DNA from: Streptomyces aureus
GTDB taxonomy: Bacteria; Actinomycetota; Actinomycetes; Streptomycetales; Streptomycetaceae
DNA: 64,000 nt
NCBI RefSeq assembly: GCF_000725495.1
Contig: NZ_KL647042.1
Coordinates: 1-64,000, forward strand
Direction of reading: 5' to 3'
Under the pieces are notes generated by a model. The model ran no database searches and was not told the DNA's origin. It saw nothing but the letters and a program-made list of their open reading frames with translations. This document shows positions 29,106-37,044 of the stretch, in pieces. Numbering within the stretch: position 1 is the stretch's first letter; each line of letters starts with the position of its first letter. The position numbers and the translations under genes were made by a program.

Positions 29106-30284
29106 CTAGAGGAGATACGCCGGGGTGCCCACGGGCAGCGTAAATCGGAACTCGGCGCCGCCGCCGGGGGCGCGGCCGACCGTGATGGAGCCGCCGTGGG
29201 CTTCGACGATGCCCTTGACGATGTAGAGCCCGAGACCGGTGCCGCCGCGCTTGCTGCCCCGCCAGAAGCGGGTGAAGACGCGGTTCATGGACTCCTCCGG
29301 GATTCCGGTGCCCTCGTCGCTCACGGTGACCGACGTGACGGCGTTCGCCGTGCCCTCCTCGTCCGGCCGCTCGCGCGGGGAGGTGGAGGGTGCCACGTCG
29401 ATGGTGACGGTTCCCTCGCCGTGGCGCACCGCATTTTCGATCAGGTTGCTGAGGACCTGGTCGATCTTGTCGGGGTCGGCCCACAGGGCGGGCAGCGGCT
29501 GCTCGATGCGCAGCAGGAAGCGGTCGGCGGGCTGGCCGGAGGCGACGTAGGCCTGGATGTGGCGGCCGACGGCGGCGCCGATGTCGACGGGCTGGCGGCG
29601 CACCTCGAGGCGGCCGGAGTCGATGCGGGAGATGTCGAGGAGCTCGGCGATGAGCCGGGTGACCCGGTTGGCGTCGGCGTCGACGGTCTCCAGCATCAGT
29701 TTCTTCTGGTCGTCGGTGAACCGTTCCCATTTGGCGAGCAGGGTCGCGGTGAAGCCCTTGACGGAGGTGAGCGGGGAGCGCAGTTCGTGGGCGACCGTGG
29801 CGATCAGTTCGGCGTGGCTGCGCTCGGTGCGCCGGCGGGCCTCGGTGTCGCGCAGACACACGACGACCCGGCGGACCGGTCCGGTGGGGTGGGTGCGCAC
29901 ATAGCGCGCGGAGACGAGGATCTCGCGTCCGCCGGGGAGCAGCAGGTTCCGCTCGGGCTGGCCGTTGCGGATGGCCAGCCCGCCGTAGGGGTCGGTCAGC
30001 TGCCACCAGCGGCGGCCCTCGAGGTCCTCCAGCGGGAGGGCGGCGTCGAGGCGGCGGCCGAGGGCCTCGGCGGCGGGGGTCGCGGTGATCCGGGCGGCGG
30101 CGGCGTTGAAGCAGACGACCCGGCCGTGTTCGTCGGCGACGACGATCCCGTCGGGCAGGTCGTCGGGGTCTATGCCGAGTCCGGGGCCGGCTGCGGTGGC
30201 GGGGTCCTCAGGCCGGGACGCGGAGGGGCCGCGCGCGTCTCGCGCTCGCAGCGCGCTCTGGGCTCCGCCCGTGCCGACACTCAT
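29106..30284 (-). CDS. PAS-domain sensor histidine kinase
   Basis: 392 residues, soluble with no clear membrane segment. A PAS domain (about 40-145; DGIVVADEHGRVVCFNAAAARI) is followed by HisKA with the phospho-acceptor His in ATVAHELRSPLTSVKGF, and HATPase_c with an N box (VLSNLIENAVRHGEG), G1 (DEGTGIP) and G2 (GTGLGLYIV). No response-regulator gene is adjacent, so it is an orphan kinase. It is transcribed with the upstream trmH-like gene, with about 53 bp between. The ligand sensed by PAS is unknown; no heme or flavin signature is obvious. Confidence 0.93.
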   Translation of the reverse strand: MSVGTGGAQSALRARDARGPSASRPEDPATAAGPGLGIDPDDLPDGIVVADEHGRVVCFNAAAARITATPAAEALGRRLDAALPLEDLEGRRWWQLTDPYGGLAIRNGQPERNLLLPGGREILVSARYVRTHPTGPVRRVVVCLRDTEARRRTERSHAELIATVAHELRSPLTSVKGFTATLLAKWERFTDDQKKLMLETVDADANRVTRLIAELLDISRIDSGRLEVRRQPVDIGAAVGRHIQAYVASGQPADRFLLRIEQPLPALWADPDKIDQVLSNLIENAVRHGEGTVTIDVAPSTSPRERPDEEGTANAVTSVTVSDEGTGIPEESMNRVFTRFWRGSKRGGTGLGLYIVKGIVEAHGGSITVGRAPGGGAEFRFTLPVGTPAYLL

Positions 30285-30337
30285 CCCCGTACCCCACCTC
30301 TCGTCTGGCGCAGAGGGCCCCCGGGCCCGTCACCCTA

Positions 30338-31198
30338 CTAGCTGCCGGTGACGGAGCGGCACCCTGTGGAGGCGCGCTGTGCACGGGCTGACGCGTAGAG
30401 ACATACGGCCGCGGCCGTGGCCAGGTTCAGGCTCTCGGCCTTTCCGTGGATCGGAACGCGCACGACGGCGTCGGCCAGCGCTCGGGTCTCCTCCGGGAGC
30501 CCCCATGCCTCGTTGCCGAAGACCCAGGCGGTGGGGCCGCCCATGGTGCCCTGGTCGAGTTCGTCGTCGAGGTCGTCCTCCCCGGCGCCGTCGGCGGCGA
30601 GGATGCGGACGCCGGCGTCCTTGAGTCCGGCCACGGCCCGCTCGACGGGCACGCCGACGGCGACGGGCAGATGGAACAGGGATCCGACGGAGGCGCGGAC
30701 GGACTTGGGGTTGTACAGGTCGACGGACGCGTCGGTGAGGACCACGGCGTCGGCGCCGGCGGCGTCCGCGCAGCGGAGAACGGTCCCGGCGTTCCCGGGG
30801 TCGCGGACGTGGGCGAGCACGGCGACGAGCCGGGGTCCGGCGGCGAGGATGTCCTCGAAGGGGGTGTCGAGGAAGCGGCAGATCCCGACGAGGCCCTGCG
30901 GGGTGACGGTGGTGGAGATGTCGGCGATGACCTGCTCGTCGGCGAGGTGCACCCGGGCGCCGACCCGGCGGGCGTCGTCGACGATGTCGGCGTAGCGCTC
31001 CGCGGCCTCGACGGTGGCGAACAGTTCCACGAGCGTGGGGTCGCCGTCGGCGCGGTGCGCGGCGGCCTCCCGGACGGCCTGCGGTCCCTCGGCGAGGAAC
31101 AGCCGCTCCTTGCCCCGGAAGTTCCGCCGGGCGAGCCGTCGCGCGGCGGAGACACGCGGCGAGCGCGGAGAGATCAGCTCGGGGCTGGCGGAGGACAT
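30338..31198 (-). CDS. TrmH/SpoU family RNA 2'-O-methyltransferase
   Basis: 286 residues. An N-terminal substrate-binding region (RRLARRNFRGKERLFLAEGPQ) precedes the SPOUT knot: motif 1 VLAHVRDPGNAGTVLRCADAAG, motif 2 WVFGNEAWGLPEE, motif 3 VRVPIHGKAESLNLATAAAV. It uses S-adenosylmethionine to methylate ribose in rRNA or tRNA. I chose ATG 31198 because an AAGGTG lies upstream and SSASPELISPRSPRV fits the family; the extension to 31267 runs into a dispersed intergenic repeat. It lies just after the infC-rpmI-rplT operon, in keeping with a ribosome-related role. Confidence 0.92.
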   Translation of the reverse strand: MSSASPELISPRSPRVSAARRLARRNFRGKERLFLAEGPQAVREAAAHRADGDPTLVELFATVEAAERYADIVDDARRVGARVHLADEQVIADISTTVTPQGLVGICRFLDTPFEDILAAGPRLVAVLAHVRDPGNAGTVLRCADAAGADAVVLTDASVDLYNPKSVRASVGSLFHLPVAVGVPVERAVAGLKDAGVRILAADGAGEDDLDDELDQGTMGGPTAWVFGNEAWGLPEETRALADAVVRVPIHGKAESLNLATAAAVCLYASARAQRASTGCRSVTGS

Positions 31199-31240
31199 GT
31201 TCTGGTTCACCTTCGATAGCTGGGGACAACTGCAACCCCC

Positions 31241-31310
31241 TGGGGGCGCGGGGAACTGCGCGATCAACCCCCACCGGCCGGCACCCGGCCAAACAGCCGC
31301 AGGGGGGCGT
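31241..31310. repeat. Dispersed Streptomyces intergenic element (GGGGAACTGCGCGA type)
   Basis: The stretch with GGGGGCGCGGGGAACTGCGC followed by GATCAACCCCCACCGGCC is a sequence I recognise as recurring, with small variations, between genes of many streptomycetes. It lies between trmH and the rplT terminator. Its role is unknown. Confidence 0.6.
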
Positions 31311-31317
31311 CAGCAGC

Positions 31318-31350
31318 GAAGGACCCGCAGGAGAAACCTGCGGGTCCTTC
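31318..31350 (-). terminator. Terminator after rplT
   Basis: A 14-bp perfect stem (31318-31331 with 31337-31350) with a 5-base loop, 29 bp past the rplT stop. No T-run. It ends the infC operon. Confidence 0.88.
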
Positions 31351-31378
31351 GGTCACGTCGGCTGAAGCCAGCGCAGCG

Positions 31379-31762
31379 TCACGCGGCCTTCGGCGCGTTG
31401 ACGTCCGCGGGGAGGGCCTTCTGCGCGACCTCGACGAGCGCGGCGAACGCGTTGGCGTCGTTGACGGCCAGCTCCGCGAGGATCTTGCGGTCCACCTCGA
31501 TGTTGGCGGCCTTCAGACCCTGGATGAGGCGGTTGTACGTCATGCCGTTCTGGCGGGCCGCAGCGTTGATGCGCTGGATCCACAGCTGACGGAAGTCGCC
31601 CTTGCGCTTCTTGCGGTCGTTGTAGTTGTAGACCAGCGAGTGGGTGACCTGCTCCTTGGCCTTGCGGTACAGGCGCGAACGCTGACCGCGGTAGCCGGAG
31701 GCCGCCTCGAGGATCGCCCGGCGCTTCTTGTGGGCGTTGACTGCCCGCTTGACGCGTGCCAC
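31379..31762 (-). CDS. rplT: Ribosomal protein bL20
   Basis: 127 residues, the expected size. Begins [19 protein letters not shown] and contains the conserved [20 protein letters not shown] and [19 protein letters not shown] segments. It binds 23S rRNA early in 50S assembly and is the usual autoregulator of this operon in Firmicutes. GTG start with AAGGAG 11 bases upstream. Last gene of infC-rpmI-rplT, 94 bp after rpmI. Confidence 0.98.
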   Translation of the reverse strand: MARVKRAVNAHKKRRAILEAASGYRGQRSRLYRKAKEQVTHSLVYNYNDRKKRKGDFRQLWIQRINAAARQNGMTYNRLIQGLKAANIEVDRKILAELAVNDANAFAALVEVAQKALPADVNAPKAA

Positions 31763-31856
31763 TTTTTAACTCCTTGTAGCGGGGCCGTGGTTGGACTCAC
31801 ACGGCCCGAAATCGATTGGGTCCCGGATCAGACGAACGGCGCTGGGCGCCGGTACG

Positions 31857-32051
31857 TCACTTGCCGAGAAGCTTCTTGATCTTCGCGGCGTCGCCCGGGG
31901 CCATCTCGGCGGTGCCGGTGAGACGGCGCGTCACGCGGGACGACTTGTGCTCGAGCAGGTGGCGCTTGCCGGCGCGCTCACGGAGCACCTTGCCGGAGCC
32001 GGTGATCTTGAAGCGCTTGCTGGCACCGCTGTGCGACTTGTTCTTCGGCAT
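31857..32051 (-). CDS. rpmI: Ribosomal protein bL35
   Basis: 64 residues: [20 protein letters not shown], then [16 protein letters not shown] and a basic end. A full-length bL35 of the 50S subunit, normally found between infC and rplT as here. The ATG is preceded by a purine-rich GAGGAGAG stretch. 107 bp separate it from infC. Confidence 0.98.
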   Translation of the reverse strand: MPKNKSHSGASKRFKITGSGKVLRERAGKRHLLEHKSSRVTRRLTGTAEMAPGDAAKIKKLLGK

Positions 32052-32158
32052 AGCGCCGTTCTCTCCTCGTCAGTGGCGTTCCGGTGCCCGGTCGCGGGAC
32101 CGGGCACGGGTGGAACGTCATATGTATCGATTGACATCCCGGGGCGGGGGCCCTGGGA

Positions 32159-32836
32159 TCAGGCCTCGGCTGACGCCTCGGCCGGGGTCTCGGCCGGCTC
32201 GGCCTCGGCGGGCGCGCCACCGGCGGCACCCTCCTCGGCGGCGTTCTGCGAGCGGCCGGGGTTGGCCTTCGCATCCGCCTTGCGAGCCGCCTGAGCCTCA
32301 CGGGCCTCGGCCATCGCCTCGGTCTTCTTCTTGTGCGGACCGAGAACCATGATCATGTTTCGGCCGTCCTGCTTCGGGTTCGACTCGATGAACCCGAGGT
32401 CCTCGACGTCCGTGGCGAGACGCTGCAGCAGTCGGTAGCCGAGCTCCGGCCGGGACTGCTCGCGACCACGGAACATGATCGTGATCTTGACCTTGTCGCC
32501 CTGCTTGAGGAACCGGACGACGTGACCCTTTTTGGTGTCGTAGTCGTGCGGGTCGATCTTCGGCCGGAGCTTCATTTCCTTGATGACCGTGTGCGCCTGG
32601 TTCTTGCGCGCCTCACGGGCCTTCATGGCCGACTCGTACTTGAACTTGCCGTAGTCCATGAGCTTGCAGACGGGCGGGCGAGCGCTCGCCGCCACCTCGA
32701 CCAGGTCGAGGTCGTATTCCTGAGCAAGCTCAAGGGCCTTGGCAAGCGGAACAATCCCGACCTGCTCGCCGCTGGGACCGACAAGTCGCACTTCGGGAAC
32801 GCGAATCCGGTCGTTGATGCGGGGCTCGGTGCTGAT
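32159..32836 (-). CDS. infC: Translation initiation factor IF-3 (predicted ATC start)
   Basis: IF-3, 225 residues if translation starts at ATC 32836-32834. Conserved N-domain: [20 protein letters not shown]; linker [16 protein letters not shown]-domain [37 protein letters not shown] long Ala/Glu/Pro tail (about 180-225) is an actinobacterial feature. AGGAGG lies four bases before ATC, and the protein then aligns with other IF-3 N-termini, many of which start at AUU/AUC/AUA. An upstream in-frame GTG (32860) would put the AGGAGG inside the gene and add eight unconserved residues, so I reject it. A rare start codon permits discrimination and autoregulation by IF-3 itself. Confidence 0.93.
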   Translation of the reverse strand: MSTEPRINDRIRVPEVRLVGPSGEQVGIVPLAKALELAQEYDLDLVEVAASARPPVCKLMDYGKFKYESAMKAREARKNQAHTVIKEMKLRPKIDPHDYDTKKGHVVRFLKQGDKVKITIMFRGREQSRPELGYRLLQRLATDVEDLGFIESNPKQDGRNMIMVLGPHKKKTEAMAEAREAQAARKADAKANPGRSQNAAEEGAAGGAPAEAEPAETPAEASAEA

Positions 32837-33171
32837 GGATCCTCCTCGGTAGCACCACACGGCGGTCTGGCGGACAGCCGCGTATGTCTCTGATGACATG
32901 GTGACCAACCGCCGTGGGGCATGAAAAATGCCCCGGACGGGACACAGGCGGGGCTCCATGGAACAACCGGAGACACCGCCGCGTTCAACCGCGGGGCGCA
33001 CATTCGGGCGACTCCATCGTCCGTACGGAACGATGGCGGCCGCCTGACCGGATGACCCGCCGTCCTGGAGGACGGTCAGGTGGGAGATCGGAGCCTCCAC
33101 TTGTGGGCCGAGCACATACGTGTCCGGCCGGTCGTTACACAAGGTTAGCAGTTCCGCCGGGTACGCGCTAA
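32837..33171 (-). promoter_or_regulatory. infC promoter and about 300-nt leader with hairpin
   Basis: On the minus strand TTAGCG (33171-33166), 18 nt, then TGC-TAACCT (33147-33142) gives a promoter with an extended -10. The transcript would carry a leader of about 300 nt before infC. It contains a 7-bp hairpin with T-rich loop (32916-32922 with 32928-32934) and other GC-rich repeats. A leader this long before infC-rpmI-rplT suggests ribosomal-protein or IF-3 feedback; the fold itself was not computed. Confidence 0.6.
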
Positions 33172-33276
33172 CCGGAGGCTTCCTCACCGCCGCTCGCGGG
33201 GGCGGGGCACCCCTCCCCACCGGCCCGGAGGCTCCCGTGGACGGGGCCGCGCGCGCCGGGGCCTATCGTGTGGGGC

Positions 33277-33633
33277 ATGAGTGACACCCCTCCCCAGAAC
33301 CCCGACTTCGACACCATGACCCGGGACATCGCCGAGGTCCCCGCCGTCGAGGTCATCGTGACGGTCGCCGTCAACCTGATGAGCGCCGCAGCCGTGAAGC
33401 TCGGTCTCACCGAGGAGGGCGACGAGCACAAGGACCTGGACGAGGCCCGCAAGCTGGTCACCGCGCTCGCCGGTCTCCTCGACGCGAGCGCGACCGAGAT
33501 CAGCTCCTTCCACGCGGCGCCCCTGCGCGACGGCCTGAAGTCCCTCCAGCTGGCCTTCCGCGAGGCGTCCCTCGTCCCGGACGAGCCGGGCCAGGGCCCG
33601 GGCGAGAAGTACACGGGCCCCGTCTACGGCTGA
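33277..33633 (+). CDS. DUF1844 domain protein
   Basis: 118 residues, DUF1844 family: MSDTPPQNPDFDTMTRDIAE, then VEVIVTVAVNLMSAAAVKLGL, DLDEARKLVTALAGLLDA. A short helical protein widely conserved in actinobacteria next to infC. Its function is unknown to me; its persistent linkage to the infC operon (here divergent, sharing the promoter region) suggests a housekeeping role. ATG 33277 chosen; GTG at 33268 would add three residues. Confidence 0.85.
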   Translation: MSDTPPQNPDFDTMTRDIAEVPAVEVIVTVAVNLMSAAAVKLGLTEEGDEHKDLDEARKLVTALAGLLDASATEISSFHAAPLRDGLKSLQLAFREASLVPDEPGQGPGEKYTGPVYG

Positions 33634-33675
33634 CCCGTGCCCGTCCGCACGACGGACACGGACCCTCCCGCGGAC

Positions 33676-34407
33676 CTATCCGCGCACGTACAGGGGCTCG
33701 CCCGGAGGCGTCGCCTCGGCCGGCAGCAGTGCCAGGTCGAGGCCGCGCACCAGGCGGGCCCTCAGTGTCTCGTCGGCCGCGAGCCGCTCGGCCACCGCGC
33801 GGGCGGTCCCGGCCTGGTCCGCCGACGGGTCGAGCACGAGCGCGAGGGTGCCGTCGGCCGGGCCGCGGCCGAGATGGGCGCGGACCACCAGGGGCTCGGC
33901 GGCGACGGCGGCCCGGACCGCCCCGACCACGGCAGGATCGGCGAGCGGGTCGGTGGTCGTCCGCCCCTCGGCGAGCGCGAGCAGGGCGGACCCCGTCAGC
34001 TCGTAGGCCACGGGCCCGGCCAGGTCCACCACGATCGTGTCGGCCTTCTCGTGCGCCGCGGCCTCCAGGACCTGGTTCAGCCGTACGGCCACGGGGCGGG
34101 CCTGAGGGTCCCAGCGGGCCAGCGAGTCGGTGGAGGTGAAGGCGGGCAGGGCCGTGCGGCCGCCGGCCTTGAGCGTGGGCACGGCCATGTCGCTGGTCTT
34201 CTCGCGGCGCAGCCCGTTCTCGTCCTCCTCGACCTCGCCGAGGATCGCCACGACGGGTACGAGCAGCCGGGCGCCCGTGAGCGCCTCCAGGACCGGCGGC
34301 ACGGCGGCGCGGTCGGCGGACCAGGCCGCGAGCGCGGCGCTCAGCCCGGGATCGGCGGAGCCGTCGTCGTCGGAGAAGCCGGAGTCGGGAATGTTCTTGT
34401 TCGCCAC
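33676..34407 (-). CDS. SseB family protein
   Basis: 243 residues, SseB-like: an N-terminal domain around LSAALAAWSADRAAVPPVLEAL, ARLLVPVVAILGE, MAVPTLKAGGRTALPAFTS; a middle PEP-like segment ADTIVVDLAGPVAYELTGSALLALAEG; and a divergent C-terminal domain. SseB was named for enhanced serine sensitivity in E. coli; in actinobacteria the molecular role is not established. GTG start at 34407. Convergent with DUF1844. Confidence 0.82.
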   Translation of the reverse strand: MANKNIPDSGFSDDDGSADPGLSAALAAWSADRAAVPPVLEALTGARLLVPVVAILGEVEEDENGLRREKTSDMAVPTLKAGGRTALPAFTSTDSLARWDPQARPVAVRLNQVLEAAAHEKADTIVVDLAGPVAYELTGSALLALAEGRTTTDPLADPAVVGAVRAAVAAEPLVVRAHLGRGPADGTLALVLDPSADQAGTARAVAERLAADETLRARLVRGLDLALLPAEATPPGEPLYVRG

Positions 34408-34555
34408 GGTCCCGACCCTATCGGGGGGATGCAGTTGCGCCTGTGCGGCCCCCGTAACACCGGGGCCACGGGATTCATGAGTTTCTCAGGCTTCCCTGAC
34501 GCACCTTTCACACACGCCTAACGGCGGGCACAGCCCGGCCGTCCAGCATCGCCGG

Positions 34556-35518
34556 ATGGACCGTCACAGAGCACGCGGGCGCCGCGCCCGGCCCTCCCGA
34601 CTCACACCGCTGCTGTCCGTCGCGGTGGCCTCCGTCGTCCTGGTCGGCGCCACGGCGGCCGGGACCGTGTACATGAAGGCGCAGGCGCACGACGGCGGGT
34701 CCGTCGTATCGTCGGCGGCGCCGGCATCGTCCTCGTCCTCGCCGGCCAGGAGCCAGGAGGCATCGGTGGAACCCGTGGCGGAGCCCTCGGCGGACCGGGA
34801 CGCACTGCTCGCGAAGGCGCTGAAGTCGGTGACCGTGGCGGCCGGCGCCAAGACCTCGGTCGCCGTCCTCGACGTCGACTCCGGCGAGAGCGCCTCCCAC
34901 GGGGAGACCGCCTTCGACACAGCGAGCATCGTCAAGGTGAACATCCTGGCCGCGCTGCTGCTCCAGGCCCAGGACGCGGACCGGCATCTCACCGCGCAGG
35001 AGAAGGCGTACGCCACCAAAATGATCGAGAACAGCGACAACGCCTCGGCGACCGCGCTGTGGGCGGCGATCGGCCGGGCCGACGGTCTGGACTCGGCGAA
35101 CAAGCGCTTCGGCCTGACGTCCACGCAGGGCGGCGACGGCGAGCTGTGGGGGCTGACCCAGACCACCGCGAGCGACCAACTGACGCTGCTCCAGCAGGTG
35201 TTCGGGAAGGACTCCAAGCTCAGCTCCGCCTCGCGGTCCTACCTCCAGGGACTCATGGGCGAGATCGAGACCGACCAGCAGTGGGGGGTGTCTGCGGCCG
35301 CGGACGGTTCCCGATGGGCGCTCAAGAACGGCTGGCTGGCGCGGAGCACGACCGGTCTGTGGGACGTCAACAGCATCGGGCGGATCTCGGCCGGGGGCCA
35401 CGACTATCTGGTGGCGGCACTGTCGAACGGCAACTCCACCCAGGCGAAGGGCATTTCGCTGGTGGAGGCGGTGTCGAAGGCGGCGGTTTCGGCGTTCCAG
35501 GACACGGCCGAGGACTGA
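34556..35518 (+). CDS. Membrane-anchored class A beta-lactamase-like serine hydrolase
   Basis: 320 residues. Basic N-terminus, one membrane anchor (about 17-40), Ser/Ala linker (50-80), then a penicillin-recognising hydrolase fold. Active-site motifs: SxxK = S124-I-V-K127, SDN = S160-D-N162, and KNG (257-259) where class A lactamases have K-T/S-G. The usual Glu166-type omega-loop glutamate is not obvious. It may therefore be a D,D-peptidase-like or inactive sensor-type protein rather than a resistance enzyme. It is monocistronic, followed by tandem repeats. Confidence 0.8.
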   Translation: MDRHRARGRRARPSRLTPLLSVAVASVVLVGATAAGTVYMKAQAHDGGSVVSSAAPASSSSSPARSQEASVEPVAEPSADRDALLAKALKSVTVAAGAKTSVAVLDVDSGESASHGETAFDTASIVKVNILAALLLQAQDADRHLTAQEKAYATKMIENSDNASATALWAAIGRADGLDSANKRFGLTSTQGGDGELWGLTQTTASDQLTLLQQVFGKDSKLSSASRSYLQGLMGEIETDQQWGVSAAADGSRWALKNGWLARSTTGLWDVNSIGRISAGGHDYLVAALSNGNSTQAKGISLVEAVSKAAVSAFQDTAED

Positions 35519-35580
35519 GTCCGTGCCTCCGGGCGCGGTGAACGCTCCCGGAGCCGGGGCCGCATGGGGCCGCCGGGCGA

Positions 35581-35636
35581 ACGGCAACGGTCGGGTGGCA
35601 GCGGTCGGACGGCAATGGTCGGACGGCAACGGTCGG
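35581..35636. repeat. Four tandem 14-bp repeats
   Basis: Unit ACGGCAACGGTCGG repeated four times (35581, 35595, 35609, 35623) with one to three changes per copy, in the gap between two convergent genes. Minisatellite-like and likely variable between strains. Confidence 0.85.
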
Positions 35637-35643
35637 ACAGGCC

Positions 35644-37044
35644 CTAAGGGCGTTCGAAGGGGTTCGTGCCTCGGCGTCCGCGCCACAGGAACACCGCCGC
35701 GGCCAGCAGGGCCAGGCCCAGGGCGCCCGCGAGGGGTGCGGCCCAGTCGGCCGAACCTCCGCCGTCGTCGGCGGGGGCCGGGCCCGTACCGAAGTACTTC
35801 TGGCCGTACGCCGCCGACTTGAGGCCCTCCGGCTTGAGCCGGGCGGCCGCCTTGATGGCGGCGGCGGGGTCGACGAAGCCGTAGCCGCGGGAGTCGTCAC
35901 GGCCGCCGGCGGGAACGTTGCGGGCGGTGTCCTCCAGCAGCTTCTTGATCTGCGCCGGGGACAGGCCCGGGTGGGCGGCCTTGACGAGCGCGACCGCGCC
36001 GGAGACGAACGCGGACGCGGCGCTGGTCCCCCAGCCCTCGTAGTACCGGTCGTCGGGGTCGGCGATGACCACGTCGACGCCCGGGGCGCTGACGGTGGCG
36101 TACCAGCGGCGGGTGGAGAAGGAGGCGTGGGTCCCGTAGCGGTCGACGGCGGCCGCGGCGATCACTCCGGGATAGGCGGCCGGGTACGAGATGTGGTCGC
36201 CCTTCTCTCCGCCATTGCCGGCCGAGGCGACGACGGCGACCCCCTTCTTCAGCGCGTACTGGACGGCCTCGTCCTCGGCGGGTTCGGGGTGGGCGGACCG
36301 GGAGTCGTCGCCGAGGGAGAGGTTGATGACGTCGGCGCCGTGGTCGGTGGCCCAGCGGATGCCGTCCGCGAGCGCGTTGCCCCGGGTGTTGCGGGCCTTG
36401 GAACGGGCCGGGTCCTTGTCCTCCAGGATGACCCGGACGGGCAGGATCTTCGCCTCGGGCGCGATGCCCATGACTCCGTCGGCGTCACCGGGACCGTGGC
36501 CGTGCCCGGCGATGATGCCCGCCATGGCGGTGCCGTGCCGGGCCCAGGTCCGGTCGCCCCGGCTCGCGCCGAAACCGACCAGGTCCTTGTCCCCGAGCAC
36601 ATTGCCCTTGAGGTCCGGGTGCAGGGCGTCGACGCCGGTGTCGAGGACGGCGACGGTGATGCCCTTGCCCTTGGTCGTGCGCCACGCCTCCTGCGTGTGC
36701 ATCGCGTCGAGGCCCCACTGCTGGGCGCGGATGCCGTCGGCGTGCGCGGCCGTGGAGGGCACCAGGGCGAGGGAGGCGGCGAGGAGCGTGGCGAGGGCGC
36801 CGGACCTGCGGGAGAGCGGGCCGGGGCGCCGGATGCCGGGGCGAGGGGCGCTCGGGCGAGGGGCGCCGGGGCGAGGGACGGTCACCGCTCCGGCCCGGCG
36901 GGCGGCTCCGCGGGGGCCGGCGGCCTCCGTGGTGACTTCCGTTACGGCGGTGGCAGCGGCATCAGCAGTGCGGGCAGTTCCGGGCGTATCCGCCGCGGCG
37001 GCGGTCTGTCGGATGCGGCCGTCGGGGCCGTCGGCGCGGGTCAT
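35644..37044 (-). CDS. Mycosin-like membrane-anchored S8 serine protease
   Basis: 466 residues. Subtilisin catalytic triad D135 (VAVLDTGVD), H170 (RHGTAMAG) and S341 (GTSAASA), with oxyanion N277. A hydrophobic signal/anchor segment (about 82-100) follows an unusual 80-residue Pro/Ala-rich N-terminal tail. A C-terminal membrane helix (about 432-452) and short basic tail give the topology of mycosins, the proteases of type VII secretion. No ESX genes are seen here. ATG at 37044 overlaps the stop of the large Pro/Ala repeat protein (ATGA), so that protein is the first suspect as partner or substrate. The true start may lie further downstream. Confidence 0.87.
   Translation of the reverse strand: MTRADGPDGRIRQTAAAADTPGTARTADAAATAVTEVTTEAAGPRGAARRAGAVTVPRPGAPRPSAPRPGIRRPGPLSRRSGALATLLAASLALVPSTAAHADGIRAQQWGLDAMHTQEAWRTTKGKGITVAVLDTGVDALHPDLKGNVLGDKDLVGFGASRGDRTWARHGTAMAGIIAGHGHGPGDADGVMGIAPEAKILPVRVILEDKDPARSKARNTRGNALADGIRWATDHGADVINLSLGDDSRSAHPEPAEDEAVQYALKKGVAVVASAGNGGEKGDHISYPAAYPGVIAAAAVDRYGTHASFSTRRWYATVSAPGVDVVIADPDDRYYEGWGTSAASAFVSGAVALVKAAHPGLSPAQIKKLLEDTARNVPAGGRDDSRGYGFVDPAAAIKAAARLKPEGLKSAAYGQKYFGTGPAPADDGGGSADWAAPLAGALGLALLAAAVFLWRGRRGTNPFERP

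Noticed and set aside
32858..32860. GTG start for infC eight codons upstream
   Set aside because: It would place the AGGAGG ribosome site inside the coding region and add residues not seen in IF-3.
34556..35518. Antibiotic-resistance beta-lactamase
   Set aside because: KNG in place of KTG and no evident omega-loop Glu, so resistance function is not supported.
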